DNA from: Gymnothorax reevesii
Taxonomy: Eukaryota > Chordata > Actinopteri > Anguilliformes > Muraenidae
Direction: 5' to 3'
DNA: 64,000 bases
Assembly: GCA_029721435.1 (NCBI GenBank)
Contig: CM056576.1
Span: 68,217,876 to 68,281,875, forward strand
Of this stretch, positions 20,629-32,480 are shown one piece after another. The notes below the pieces were generated by a model. That model ran no database searches. It was not told the origin of the DNA and saw only the letters and a program-made list of their open reading frames with translations. The first letter of the stretch is position 1. Every line of letters begins with the position of its first letter. The position numbers and the translations under genes are program-made.

Positions 20629-21681
20629 TCCTATGCTGTTCGTACACCCTTTCTTATAGCATAAATAGACAGCAAATTCCAATTAAAAAACACAAAATTG
20701 ATTTTTTTTTTTTTTGGTGGTGGTGCGGGGGGGTGGTGGTCATGTGTGCAAAGCATTCAAGGTGAACCACCCAACCAGGAATTCTTTTCTTTTTCACCAC
20801 CGTAAGAAAAAATGCACACTGTCACAGGCCTAGCCTCAAACAGTTTAAGAAATATTTTAGCATAAATAATCTTGTAATGAGCCCTCAACGTGTATTCATC
20901 CTTTTCAAGAGTCATAAAAATAAAAATTTTGACACTTTCCATTCCTAGAAAAAAGGCCGGTTTTCACTGCTTTTGTTCATTACCCATATTTTTACCTCAC
21001 TATACTTGTGGGTATGACTTTTTTTGTTCTCATTGCCTAAAACAGTATTTTTCAATACATTTTCATCAAAAAATTATAGAAAAGCAATATTACACCCCCT
21101 TGTATAAAAAAAGTGGTGGTATATAATCAACACTGCACACTACTGGATGAGGTACACTTAAGACAATCACATCTCCCACACTGACACCATTCATCATTGT
21201 GATTTGAACCCTGCCCTCTCTTCATAAACACAACTGTTCATCTTCTACTAACTCTTACACTGAGTCACCTTGAAACTGATGTCCTCTCCAGGGTTACAAG
21301 GTATCAGTGCTCATACATGTATCCTTAAATTTCAATGACAGTTTGAGCTTCACTTATACTTCAGCGGGTTACTGTGCCAGAAAAGCTTAATTTTCTTCCA
21401 TTAGTCAGCAGGGATTCAATGATATGTTTCATCAAGCATGTCAAGATGCATCCCCCAACCAAGAGATGACTAAAACCATCAAGTAGCAGTGTTTTTTATT
21501 TTTCAAAAAAAAACACAATTCCTTTATTATTATAGCAAAGTCTTTCACATTTTGTGTAATTTGACCGATATTCAAAAAGTTGTCAACCTTCACCATTTGC
21601 CTTGAAACGCCAAAGGAAAACACAGCAGGGGTTAAGCAAAGCAGCCTAAAACACAACATCGGGGTACAATCGTCAACTTAC
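20629..21681. other. Intron, low complexity, nothing recognised
   Basis: Poly-T/G-rich tract at 20701-20740. No gene recognised. Confidence 0.5.
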
Positions 21682-21891
21682 TTGATGTCATGGCAACAGG
21701 GGTGGGTTGCAAAATGGCAGGCGGCCCATTCGGCAAGGTGGGGGTGCTGAGGGAAGGCAGCAGGGGCATGGGTAGGCCTGTGGGCATGAGGGGCCCTACG
21801 CTGACCATTGATGTAATGGAAGGAGTCATGGGCATGGTAGCGAGAACAGGCACAGTGGGCATCATGGCCAGGTTTGGCATGGAGCCCATCC
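21682..21891 (-). CDS. itsn2: Intersectin-2 exon: Met/Pro-rich linker after EH1
   Basis: This 210 nt exon has the acceptor tctttgcag| and the donor |gtaagt. It encodes (G)MGSMPNLAMMPTVPVL, then ATMPMTPSITSMVSVGP, LMPTGLPMPLLPSLSTP, and TLPNGPPAILQPTPVAM, ending TS. The phrases R-F-G-M-G-S-M-P-N-L (junction with 22301) and L-P-N-G are specific to ITSN2, since ITSN1 has a different linker, so this exon decides the paralogue. Only 409 bp of intron separate it from the exon at 22301. The plus-strand ORF 21690-21968 is its antisense shadow. Confidence 0.96.
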
Positions 21892-22300
21892 CTGCAAAGA
21901 AGACACAGCCATCACACCAGTTACAAAAGCACAAAAAAAGGTACACATTGAGAGCTGATATTGTTTAAATTATTAAAATATAGAGGAATAAAAAAAAAAA
22001 ATCCCTTGGCAACTGGGGGGAAGGGGGGTGGGTGGGCGTTGGCTTCAGCCCATGGACTGCACCAAAAACCCAAAGACTGGTCATGTATTCACATTTCTAT
22101 TCACTCATGCTGCTCCTCGAGTGGGACAGCAAATATTGGCACTCGGAACATTCTGGCTGCCGGCTGAACTCCAATCAGAAAAAATGGAAACTAAGGTTCG
22201 CTGTATTTTTGGAGTGGTGGTTCACATTCAAAGGCAGCAGAGGCTTCTTGCACGAACCCTAATGAGGGCCAGGGTGTGTGCAAATGTACAAGGCAGTTAC

Positions 22301-22476
22301 CAAAGCGGGCTGAGGATGCTGCCATCGGTGACGGAACAGGCACAGGAGGTTGCTTCATGATAATGGGCAGCGAAAGGGGCAGGTTCTGACCCTGAAGCTT
22401 GATCTTTATAAGCTTCATGGCAATGGAGAACTCCAGCCGATCCATCTTCCCATCCTTGTTCATGTCTGCCAGGGTC
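22301..22476 (-). CDS. itsn2: Intersectin-2 exon: EF-hand and C-terminal part of EH1
   Basis: This 176 nt exon has the donor |gtaact at 22300. The acceptor is gctgtgaag|, behind a pyrimidine-rich tttctctctttg run. It encodes (W)[16 protein letters not shown], then [17 protein letters not shown] and [13 protein letters not shown], ending SSARF(G). [13 protein letters not shown] is a canonical EF-hand loop of EH1, and [17 protein letters not shown] is nearly invariant in intersectins. The Met at 22463 is internal (residue 5 of the exon product), not a start. Confidence 0.97.
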
Positions 22477-23074
22477 CTTCACAGCAAAGAGAGAAACAAA
22501 TTAAACCACGATTCAAACAAGCTTTCTTTATTCAGCCATTCATGCTACAGCTGACACCATCACTGAAACCAACAAAGTGACAAATAACTACAAGGATATT
22601 AAAAATAAATCAACAAATAGTGTATGACTTCGGTAACTCGCTCCATGACAAACATGCGGCAATTAAGAAGTCCAGTGACAGCCCACAACATTTTACTGAT
22701 GGAGTTGGAAACTATGAACTTTAACGCCACGTGTAAACCAAATAAATCGTGGGGTACAGTATATCTCAATCTCATACCCAACTCTGAAAACCTGACAGAA
22801 ACTTAACTCTCTGCAGGGTCATTCTGTATTAACTCGGAGCCCCCCACATCAAAATTAAGATTTTGATAAAACTGCACATTTCGAGAGATATGCATTGGCA
22901 GTACTGAGGACAAATATTCCAGCTCAATTATTGCTAGTTCCTGAAATTTTGCCAATTTTAGGGAAGGGGGGGTCAATTTTAACAAAAGCGCCTTTATTTT
23001 GGAGGGAGTTTGAGGGCCTCAGATATGGATTTTCAGAGCTGAGAGACCCACCAATTTCATTTTGTCGTCAGAAA
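22477..23074. other. Intron, nothing recognised
   Basis: No gene or repeat recognised before the inverted arm at 23075. Confidence 0.45.
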
Positions 23075-23475
23075 AGTTGCTGAACTCTTGGCTTTAGCTA
23101 CTTTTATTTACTCAGTATGTTTAGTTTACCTGTAATGTGGCCCGCAAAAAGCAAAAAACACCAATAATACTAATTTGTGAGAATTTTTTCAAAATTTAAT
23201 GCATTTATTATTCTGTAACTAATTAAGATAGAGCCCCGAGACTTGGTATGCAAACTGTCGGTCAACTTTCTTAAGACCATAAACAATATCAAAGTCACCA
23301 TGGTTGCAGTAAATGTTTTAATAACCTTGGAAGTTGGCTTCAGAATGAAAAGTGTGTATTTTGGGTCATTATAGTGGGTATATATCTCAAAAGGGACACA
23401 AGTGATCAATGTCATATTTTTAATGCTTGAAGGCATGGGTCTTGGGTCTAACATATTAAAAAACTGGAGATGTAA
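23075..23475 (+). repeat. Left arm of a long inverted repeat
   Basis: About 400 bp that reads in reverse complement at 24890-25252. Shared phrases include TTTAGTTTACCTGTA, AACTAATTAAGATAGAGCCC, ACTTTCTTAAGACCA, and TGGGTCATT / AATGACCCA. The arms are diverged but collinear and frame 1.4 kb. Confidence 0.75.
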
Positions 23476-23779
23476 AACTCTTCCTTTAGACTTTATAGCA
23501 TGCCAATCATATTAGTGTCTTTTTTGGAGCACCTTAGCCATGGTTTAAGTGAAAAGATGAATGTGACACGTACACTTGTTTCATAATGAGATGGGTACAT
23601 AGGCATTGTTATGAAACATGTTGGTCACATTACAAATGTGTTGGCATATAAAGAAACATCAGAGTAACTACTGAATGATTGTAAGCAGGTCGTCACCGAT
23701 CATTAATTTAAAGGGATTGTTTTGAGCTTCCCCAGTTGCCAGTTCACGAGCCACCACTGCTATTAAGGGGGAAAGGCTA

Positions 23780-24395
23780 TCCAAACCTACCTGGCCCTAT
23801 GTGAAAAAGTAATTGCGCCCCTTGTAAAATCATGAATTAACTGTGATTAACCACATTTTTTGAGTCTGATTACTGCCAGACCTGTTGAATCAAGAAATCA
23901 CTTCAAAAGAACCTGTCTGACAGAGTGAAGTAGGCTAAAAGATCTCAAAAAGCAACATGTAATGCCGCAAACTAAAGAAATTCAAGAACAGATGAGTAAC
24001 AAAGAAGTGACATCCATCAGTCTGGAAAAGGTTGCAATGCCATTTCTAAGGTTTTGCGACTCCAGCGAATCACAGAGAGAGCCATTATCCACAAATGGAC
24101 AAAACTTGGAACAGTGTTGAACCTTCCCAGGAGTGGCCGGCCCACCAAAATTACTCACAGAGCGCATCAACTACTCATCCAGGAGGTCACAAAAAACCCA
24201 TAACAACATCTGAAGAACTGCAGGCTTCACTTGCCTCAGTTAAAGTCAGTGTTCATGATTCAACAATAAGATAGAGACTGGGCAAAAAATGGCATTCATG
24301 GGAGAGTTCAAAGGCGAAAACCACTGCTGACTAAAAAGAACACGAAGGCTCATCTCACATTAGCCAAAATACATCTTGATGATCCCGAAGACTTT
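23780..24395 (+). mobile_element. Tc1-type transposon, 5' part only
   Basis: Starts CCAAACCTACCTGGCCCTAT-GTGAAAAAGTAATTG, a TIR of a different Tc1 family from copies 1-3. The reading MPQTKEIQEQMSNKEVTSIS followed by RAIIHKWTKLGT (about 23963-24115) is the N-terminal HTH region of the transposase. The catalytic half is absent; sequence similarity stops near 24395. It lies inside the long inverted repeat structure. Confidence 0.7.
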
Positions 24396-24889
24396 TGGGA
24401 AAATATATAAATATATATATTTTTCACCCATAAATATATGGGTGAAAAAACCCATAATTTCAGACATGGGATTAATGGAGGTTTCAGTTTATATGTTGCT
24501 AAAATAAAAAGAGGGGAATTCCAAAGTTCCACTGACAACCCTTGAAAGGTCTTGTGTATTAAAATCATTGGAAAATTATTTTACACAATAATTACCAAGG
24601 TTACACTGTCACCTTTTCCGAAAATATTTTTTTCCAGCTTCCCTTCATTACACGATAATAAATCAGACAGCAGCACTGGTATATAATGACAATTCTTTTG
24701 TATGTGAAATACTGTGCTGGTAAGAGTAGAAAATGATGCACCAGTGCTCCGTGAATGAACTTGTTTGAGCTCTGTGCGATGTTAAAAATTTATTGGCGTA
24801 CTCTTCAGAAACAAATCATGGTATCTAGGCTTAAACGAATGCCAAACCACTATTATGATATGACGTGATGTAAAATCAAAAAGAACAGT

Positions 24890-25252
24890 TTTACATGTCC
24901 AGTTTTTTGATATCTTAGGCCTAAAAATATGACATCAATAACTTGTGTCCCCTCTGAAATACATACTGAAAAAAAATGACCCAAAATATGCACTTTTCAT
25001 TCTAAATCAAACTTCCAAGGTTATCAAAACATTTAATACAATCATTGTGACTTTGATATTTGTGGTCTTAAGAAAGTTAACTAGCAGTTTGCAAACAAAG
25101 TCTCAGGGCTCTATCTTAATTAGTTAAACAATAATAAATACATTACATTTTGGAAAAATACTTGCAAATTAATATCATTGGGGTTTTTTGCATTTTCCAG
25201 GCCATAGTACAGGTAAACTAAACAAACTAAGTAAAGAAAAGTAGCTAAGAGT
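24890..25252 (-). repeat. Right arm of a long inverted repeat
   Basis: Inverted partner of 23075-23475, ending at GTAAACTAAACAAACTAAGT and AGTAGCTAAGAGTAGCCAAG. Any target duplication could not be recognised. Confidence 0.75.
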
Positions 25253-26617
25253 AGCCAAGAGTGATGAAAAAATAAAGTTTAGGGTTTACCAATTCGATCT
25301 TCAGCTTACGTTAGTCTTCCCAAGTTGAGTTTAGAGTATTGATTTCGAAGATAGCAGCTAAAAGCTCATCATTTCTGGAGGTGACTTCTGCTCTCAGAGA
25401 GTTAATTGCTGCAAGTATCTCACTGTTATCGTATGACTTTGAGTGAGCAGAACTGCTTTGGTGGCTCGCCCAAGCTTCTTCAGCTCGAGCCGCTTCCATC
25501 TTGAACTTGGTTTGTCTGGTTTCTGGTGGGCACGTTCAGTCTCTAGGGTAGTTCAACTTTGATATTTTTCACTGCATACCAGGTCGCCATTTCTTTACGG
25601 AAACTACGCAGTTTAGTGATCCCGCAACCGGTCAGTGATGAATAAAAGAATGGAGTGAGCCAGAGTGTTTGGGGACGGCTTTTGTTGAGCTATCCGCCAT
25701 TACCAGAAGTCCATCCACTACTGACATGTATTTATTAGCAGTATTGCATTTGTTTGCGGTCATGTCTTTGCTCCAGTTTTGTTCTATTTTTGTAGTGTCT
25801 TGCCAGCCCATCCAGGCCAGGCACCTTGTTGGTGCATGACACTTCGAAAAATAAATTACTTACTAACATACTTCTCTCAACTCACATTTTTCATACCAAA
25901 CAATTACACAGGATGAAGATGCCCTTGAATAAAAATCACTTTAAAGCTGAAGTCCATAAGATTGGTTCACTGAGAGGACTTAATCAGATTTTTGAATGAG
26001 TACAACTTTCAAGCCCCTCCCCTGTATGTGCTGAATCCTACCAGTTCTTCCCTCGATTTTTTTGCCCACATCCGAAGGCGTGTGCTAATGATCTGATTGG
26101 TTGATTGACCCAGGAGCAGTAGAATTTCGCAGAATGCAATACAGGCTGTGGTTGGAGATAAATCCACGAATTTTTTTCTAAAATCACCTAATTCATATTC
26201 TCATGTCGAAGCATAGTGACAGTTCCAGTAAATACGACCAAAAAAATCTTACTGACTTCAGCTTGAGTATTCCCTGTGAATCACTCAATATCATCCCGAA
26301 CTAACATTATAATCGTAATGAAGATTGGGTATTTTGCTTTGTCTTATCCGTGCTTAATGAAGGGCATTAACATCATTGTACATTAGAACTATCCACGGAC
26401 ATTGTGCGGACGTTAAAACTTTCAAACTGCCCAGAAGGACATGTGCATGTGCTGAAACTGAATATTTCACTGCTGTGCATATGATTTGTGAAACTGAAAT
26501 AAAAATGAGTTAAAAAAAATGTGAATCTACAAGGCACTATTTGCAAGAAAAATGTTGGAGCTTAAAATAGTTTAAATGAAAATGCCACCAGGAACAACGG
26601 TTGTCTTCAAATATTAC
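25253..26617. other. Intron; possible L1-type ORF1 scrap at 25311-25499 (-)
   Basis: The minus-strand reading contains NSEILAAINSLRAEVTSRND and ELLAAIFEINTLNS, a short heptad-like segment reminiscent of the coiled coil at the N-terminus of fish L1/Tx1 ORF1 proteins. At under 65 codons it cannot be assigned firmly. The rest holds nothing recognised. Confidence 0.3.
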
Positions 26618-26681
26618 CATATTTCAGCAAGCACAGGTGACGGGAGGCCAGACTGGATGAAGAACTTGCGTGCTTGGTCTC
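26618..26681 (-). CDS. itsn2: Intersectin-2 exon: central EH1 helices
   Basis: This 64 nt exon has the acceptor gttgcag| and the donor |gtaata. It encodes (G)[19 protein letters not shown] and I(W), the intersectin EH1 segment pattern D-Q-A-R-x-F-F-x-Q-S-G-L-P-x-P-V-L-A-x-I-W. Its size and phases (2 nt in, 2 nt out) equal those of the exon at 4100-4163, which codes the same position of EH2. That reflects the ancient internal EH duplication of the gene. Confidence 0.97.
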
Positions 26682-26761
26682 CTGCAACAACAACAGAATG
26701 AAAACTGAAGCACCTGAAAATTCAAATAGCAGTGAGCTGCAATGGAGGATTTTCTCAGCTA

Positions 26762-27975
26762 CAGCGCCCTCCATAATTATTGGCACCCCTGGTAAAGATG
26801 TGTTCTTTAGCTTCTAATAAATTCAGTTTTTTTCTAAATAATATAGGACCACAATCAAAAAAGAGGAAAATCCAACCTATAATTCAAGTGCATTTATTCA
26901 TTTGGAAAAAAATCCCACATTAAGAAATAATTCTTTTACATCAAATCATGTGTGCCACAACTATTATCACTCCTGATGTTAATGCTTTGTACAACCCTCT
27001 TTTGCCAACAAAACAGCACCTAATCTTCTCCTACAATGTTTCACAAGATGGGAGAATACAGAAAGAGGGATCTTCGACCATTCCTCTTTGCACAATCTCT
27101 CTAAATCATCCAGTGACCTGGGTCCTCTCATCTGCACTCTCCTCTTCAGCTCACTTTACAGGTTTTCAATGGAGTTGAGGTCTGGGGACTGAGATGGCCA
27201 TGGTAGGAGCTTGATTCTGTGTCTGGTGAACCATTTCTGTATAGATTTGGCCACATGTTTAGGGTCATTATCTAGCGGAAATACCCAGTGACGACCCATA
27301 TTCAGCTTTCGGGCAGAGGCCACCAGATTTTGATTCAAAATGTCCTGGTATGATGCCATGCACCCTAACAAGGTTCCCAGGGCCTCTAGAAGAGAAACAG
27401 GCCCACAGCATCACCGATCCTCCCCTATACTTCACAGTGGGCATGAGGTGCTTTTCTGCATACTCATCTTTTGTGTTCCGCCAGACCCACTTTGAGTGGT
27501 TGTTGCCAAAAAGCTCTATCATGGTGCTCATCTGACCAAAGCACACGGTCCCAGTTGAAGTCCCAGTACCACTTAGCGGACTCCAGACGTTTGCATTTAT
27601 GATTGAGAGTGATGAAAGGTTTTTTCCGTGTATGCCTCCCAAACAGCTTGTTGGCATGTAGGTAGCACCTTACTAATTGAATGTTCCTAAATACTCTGAT
27701 CAACTTTGTAAAATACTGTAGAAATGACAGAAATACTTCAATTACATTTAATTCCAAGGAATTGTTAGGGGTACCAATAATTGTGGAACAGGCGATTTTA
27801 TGAAAAATTATTATTTCTTAGTCAGGGATTTTTTTCCCCCTAAAAATTCACTTGAGTTGAAGGTTACATTTTCTTACAATTTTCAGTGTGAGAGTATGCT
27901 TCTGCAATAAAAATTGAATTTATTTTAAGGCTTTTAACACATCTTAACCACGGGTGCCAATAAATATTGAGGGTG
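26762..27975 (-). mobile_element. Tc1-type transposon with CCCTCCATAATTATTGG ends, internally deleted
   Basis: The left end CAGCGCCCTCCATAATTATT-GGCACCCCTGG follows TA (26760-26761). The right end is the inverted GGGTGCCAATAAATATTGAG. Transposase pieces lie on the minus strand in shifted frames: KCKRLESAKWYWDFNWDRVL and WSDEH (about 27600-27530), [20 protein letters not shown] (about 27430), then [20 protein letters not shown] and [14 protein letters not shown] (about 27255-27156). The Asp (LDND) to Glu (SIEN) spacing is 34 residues, the Tc1 DD34E form. The N-terminal DNA-binding part is missing. Dead. Confidence 0.85.
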
Positions 27976-28497
27976 TAGTATGTCTCTAACTCCTGTGATT
28001 TCCATGTACCATGTGCAATGCATTTTTTGAACTTACTTTGTCTAAAGTTATGTGCATTATGATTAGCTGTGCATTACTTGCTAAACTCCCAATCCTGTGA
28101 TCAAGGACCCACAATTTCAATTCCATCGGAAATTTATAGGGCCCCAAAAACAGTTCTGAGGCCACCAAACAGTGCTGTTTGCATTTTGCTCAGAGAAAAG
28201 CCCGAAACTAGCATGAGATTATGAGAGACAGGACATAATATCTGACTGTGACCATAAAGGGATACATATGGTCCACTCGAATACTTGGGCACAGTGTTTC
28301 ATCAAAATAACAATCAGTCAGTGTTAAGGGACTTACTGCTTACGAGAGAGACACTGCCGAGGACCACCAGTGCTGCTGTCATGGATTTATGAATTCCTTC
28401 AGTACGCAAAACTACGCATGCAATTCTGACTACATTTGCATGTGGACATGATGTTGCAATCAAATAAGCTAAATCTGAATGACCAGGGAGCATTATT
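27976..28497. other. Intron, nothing recognised
   Basis: No gene or repeat recognised. Confidence 0.45.
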
Positions 28498-28715
28498 CTA
28501 TCCCCCGAACGAAGTTCGAGGATACTATGGATTTGGCCTCGCCACGCGTCCGCCGCGTCCGCAGAGATTTTCTTGTGAACGCTCTACAGCCCACATAAGT
28601 GCACCGATTCTTTTCAAATTTTACAGGGACATGTATTATGGTAAGTTCACGACACCTATTGATTTTGGGTACTCTGGGACCAACTGGGCCCAACTGGGGG
28701 GTTTTCGGGGGATAC
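28498..28715 (+). mobile_element. Small TATCCCCCG-ended hairpin element
   Basis: The left end CTATCCCCCGAAC includes a hairpin CGAAC-GAA-GTTCG (28506-28518). The right end is GTTTTCGGGGGATAC (28701-28715). It thus has the same end logic as families A and B, with a different interior containing an ACGCGTCCGCCGCGTCCGCA tract. About 218 bp, non-coding. Confidence 0.55.
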
Positions 28716-29707
28716 ATGTGCTCAGTTGCCGAGTGCTCTAGTTCAAATTTAAGTCCAGTTTTTAAAATTGAGTTTCCACAGTATCCTAATCTGCCAGCTT
28801 TATCGTCCCTTTCTTTGTAAACTCAAGGGGCTGCAGTGTCTGAAAGTCCTCGGAAGCCATTGAAATTAATGTGATTGTCATATTTTTAGATCATGCATCT
28901 TCCTCAAAGTGTTTGGTCAGAAAAGAAAAATAATCCACTCCACCCTGTCTGCTTTCATAACCAATTGAACCGCCCCACCATAACATGCTGTTTCGAAGAC
29001 TACGCTATTTAAGCTCTGACTTAAAATGCAGATGAACAAATATGGGATCAAATTAGGGTCTCCAGGTTTTTGAGCGAGTGATTTTACAAATAATTTTGAA
29101 CTTGGCTGTTGAAAATCAACCTTCCTACACATTTGAAAATAATCTTTATGAGCAATTCAAGTTTGTGAATGCGCTGACAAGATCTGTATTTGTAAAGAAA
29201 CTCTGCGTACAGACAGAAAAAAACTGCCTGTGAAGCTCAACATACAAAGTGACAACACTGTGTGGAAAACAAAGTTTATGAGTATGAATTTTAAGTAATG
29301 AGCACAAATTCTCAGCAGGTCTCTTTCAAGCTCAATTCGACTGGCCGAAGACAGAGTAAAACTGTCCAAAGGGCAGATAGTTCCACTGTGTTCAATTCTG
29401 CTGAAGATCCTGAAAGGTGTTGTTAATTTTGAAAATAGGACCAAGGGTTCTGTAGCTTACTAGCAAGCAGTATTATAGCGATGATACAAGTTATGAAAAT
29501 TTCATGTGAAGTTTGAAATATGAATCAATGAGAATCAATGTCAAGGTCACAAAATAAAAGTTCACATACATTTTACATTTATGAGACCTGTAATACATGC
29601 ACAATCCTAAGCTCTGAAGCAGTTTTGGTGATAAAAGTCATTAAAAATTCAATATGTCAATCATGAACTTTAAAGGGGACCTATTATGCCGATCCTTCTT
29701 TTAATAA
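28716..29707. other. Intron; a TTAAAGGGGACC MITE start near 29669
   Basis: No gene. The phrase TTTAAAGGGGACCTATTATG at about 29669 resembles the end of a common fish hAT MITE that is interrupted by the element starting at 29716. Confidence 0.4.
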
Positions 29708-29715
29708 AAACAAGT

Positions 29716-30818
29716 AGGGCCCGATGAAATCAGTTTTATTTCTTTCCAAATTCCATTTTTTCCGTTTTAAGTTTTTAAAATTCCATTTTTTACCAATTTC
29801 ACCAATTTTACCATCGGAGAGAGTGTGTCATTTATGTTACTGAATAAAATGTTCACTAATTAAATAGAAATAACCTTAAATTAGTTTATGCAACACTATT
29901 TCCCTCAGTACTTAAAGTCAGAACAAGTACTGCATAATGACGCAATATAACATTGTGCTGTGAAGAAAGAATTTCTTCAATTTAGAATTTCCCAAAATAA
30001 TACTACAAAATAAAATTTTCTCTTTAAAAGAAGTGTAAGCAACAGTCAAAAAGGCAGACAACGACCATACTGACGTGTTATCCTGACTGCCCCTTTTTCA
30101 TCTTATTGTATATTCGTCGTATGTATATGAATGTATGAGAGCAGCAGTAATGACACTCTGTTTCCCCCACAAATCAACAGTTGTCTGATTCCGATGCATC
30201 AGCTTTTTTAAATTTATTTTTTTATTTTTAAGTAACTTTTGTTCAGTAATCCCAATACTGTGTATTCCATCCTAAGATAAAATATTCTACAGTAATGTTT
30301 AAACATGAACAAACTGACACAAAGATGCATCAGCTATTATTTCACCGCTGGGGGATGATGTTACGTCATAATTTGCGAGCACACAATTCACTTAGTAGAC
30401 TGTAGGCTATTTAACGGTTATATAAGTTTTTAAGCTAACATAAGTTGACAAATGACAATGTTTAGGACCCTGCAATCAGTGCCGTCAGTGGTCTCGTCTA
30501 CAACAAGGAAAAACTTCTTCGCACAGATCTTCTGTAGCACCGGAGAGATGTGTTGCTCGGACACTCTGGGCAGGTGAATTTGACGAAGGCTGCTCACATT
30601 TTCGCGTGTAATTGCGACTTTACATTGACTTTGAATGCAATATGAACGCGCAAATATTTTGTTTAGAGTTCGGTGGAAACGTGGCTTTACGAACAGCATT
30701 TCAGTCAAATTATGGCGATTTCCGCGAAATTCCGCGTTTTCATCAATAGATTCCATTTTTAATGGCCATTTCCGCGATTCCATCCGTGATTCCGTGATCG
30801 CGGAAATCATAGGGCCCT
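29716..30818 (-). mobile_element. hAT-type transposon relic with imperfect 8 bp target duplication
   Basis: The ends are AGGGCCCGATGAAATC (29716) and GGAAATCATAGGGCCCT (to 30818). The flanking octamers AAACAAGT (29708-29715) and ATATAAGT (30819-30826) match at 6 of 8 positions, as expected for an old hAT insertion. The minus-strand reading at 30430-30560 includes CAKKFFLVVDETTDGTDCRV and LNIVICQL, the hAT catalytic block around the first Asp. The rest of the transposase is missing or frameshifted. Confidence 0.7.
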
Positions 30819-31133
30819 ATATAAGTAATATTATCATGTTGGATGTCCATACACAACCTCAACATAAGATACAGGGGTTTTGCCGTAATCCAAGAACGTG
30901 ATTTCGTGAATGTGATTTCCACTCTGAACAGCTCATCCCGAGATCTTCATGAGATCTGGGCAAAACCTGACGTCAGGTTGTGCTGTCCAATTAAGACCTA
31001 ACCATAGCCAATTACGGCACTAGACCTGCCTACACCGGAAACTATTCTAGCAGGCCCAAAAAACTGCGGATCATACTATACCTTAGAAGCGTCTACACTT
31101 TTGGAAATATAAAAGAAGAACCGCAGAATATTT

Positions 31134-31424
31134 GTGGTCCGGTTTTGTCAGTATCTCTCCCAAAGCTGCTCGTCCGTTTATTTTTGGACACAGAGAAAAG
31201 CACCTATTTCTCTTTCAAAAGACAATGCCACCAGAAATCAGTGGGTAGCTTTTTTGTTTGCTGGCAGCAAACAGCCACGGGCAAAGGGGACATTAGCTGT
31301 GCTCAGTATTTCACCAAAGACAACTCTGTCAATAAAAAAAAGTTTAACACAGGATAAGCGTTTCAGCTACTTCTCAAACCTGAAGCAGTTGCATGGATCA
31401 AGCACTTGGAGCCACGAGCTGTAA
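31134..31424 (+). pseudogene. Possible THAP-domain fragment with downstream splice donor
   Basis: In two overlapping frames the text reads ISLSKDNATRNQWVAFLFAG, then GKGDISCAQYFTKDNSVNKK and KFNTG, then FSYFSNLKQLHGSSTWSHE. R-x-x-W and C-x-x-(H/Y)-F-T-x-D fit the second half of a THAP zinc-binding domain, used by P-element-like transposases and by domesticated THAP proteins. The first CxxC part is not visible. A frameshift separates the halves, and GT-AAGT follows at 31421. Probably a mobile-element relic; weak call. Confidence 0.35.
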
Positions 31425-32480
31425 GTAATGTTATAACACCGGTAGCACTAACAACTAGCCTCAAATGCAGGCTTTGTTAAATATCTGAAGATAAAGCCTG
31501 TATTGGTCGCGACTGTTCCCGTCTCACAGACGCAGAAGCTGTCAGTTGCTTTTACGGCATAAGCCTACCTAACATGATGCCCGGTTGATTGTGGCTGTAG
31601 TACTGCGGCTAACGTAGCCAAGTTACTGTTGCAAATGTTTGTGTCCTAAATATGCAAGAGTAATATCACGGGCCATTCAACAGAAGGTGTGAACAAAAAC
31701 CTCATTTGAAGCTAACTTTTTATACTTGTTGGTATATTTTTAATTTTGATGCTTGGTACAACTGTCCACGGTAACGGAACTTGCTGTCTGTAAGACCTGT
31801 ATAGCAAGGGTTTGTCTCTGTGGTTGTTATGACTGCTCGATTACCAGCTACAGCATGTTAGTTTGTGTGCTGTGCTACTTAAAAATGTTCTTGGTAACTT
31901 CTATGCAGCAATTCTGATCGGTATACTTGTGTTACTTCGGTAAGCATCAATGTGGCAGTTTAATCATAACTTTGCCTGTTTGTAGCCACTACAGTTGAAG
32001 CTAACCGGAGAGGTGTTGTGTGTCTGCAAAGTTGGGCTGAAAAGGCTGCAGTTAGACCAGACATAGGTTTTGCAGAGCTTGGGGTACGCGTTTGGGTTTG
32101 TTTACGGGCCCACTTGTGATCGCTTCACTTATCCATGACCGGGATCAGCCGGATACTTCACCAATATCTGTGTTAGCTCTCCGATGCTACCGCGGTGCGG
32201 TGAAAGCAATCGTGAAACACACAAGCTCTACAGTGTCTGGTATAACAAACAATTTCTCTGCACTGCCGTGGTGTAAATTCATCCCCCTTTAGAAATTGTT
32301 CGGGCTAATAAAAGGCCGAAAAAGGTGGAGATTGAATAGGAAATATTTTCCTGTAGAAGTTAACAATTCGCCAGCTCCACAAAAGCAACTGTCCACGCAA
32401 ACGGAACTCATGGTTTATAAAACCTGTATTATGCTCATAATGTAACCAGAACTTTCTCTAGCTGTCGCGTACTATCCATA
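31425..32480. other. Intron, nothing recognised
   Basis: No recognisable gene. Several small ORFs have no domain. Confidence 0.4.

Noticed and set aside
21690..21968. 92-codon plus-strand ORF rich in Gly and Met
   Set aside because: It is the antisense reading of the Met/Pro-rich ITSN2 linker exon.
22191..22463. Met at 22463 as a start codon of an EH protein
   Set aside because: The Met is the fifth residue inside a normal internal exon with acceptor and donor; upstream exons encode the rest of EH1.
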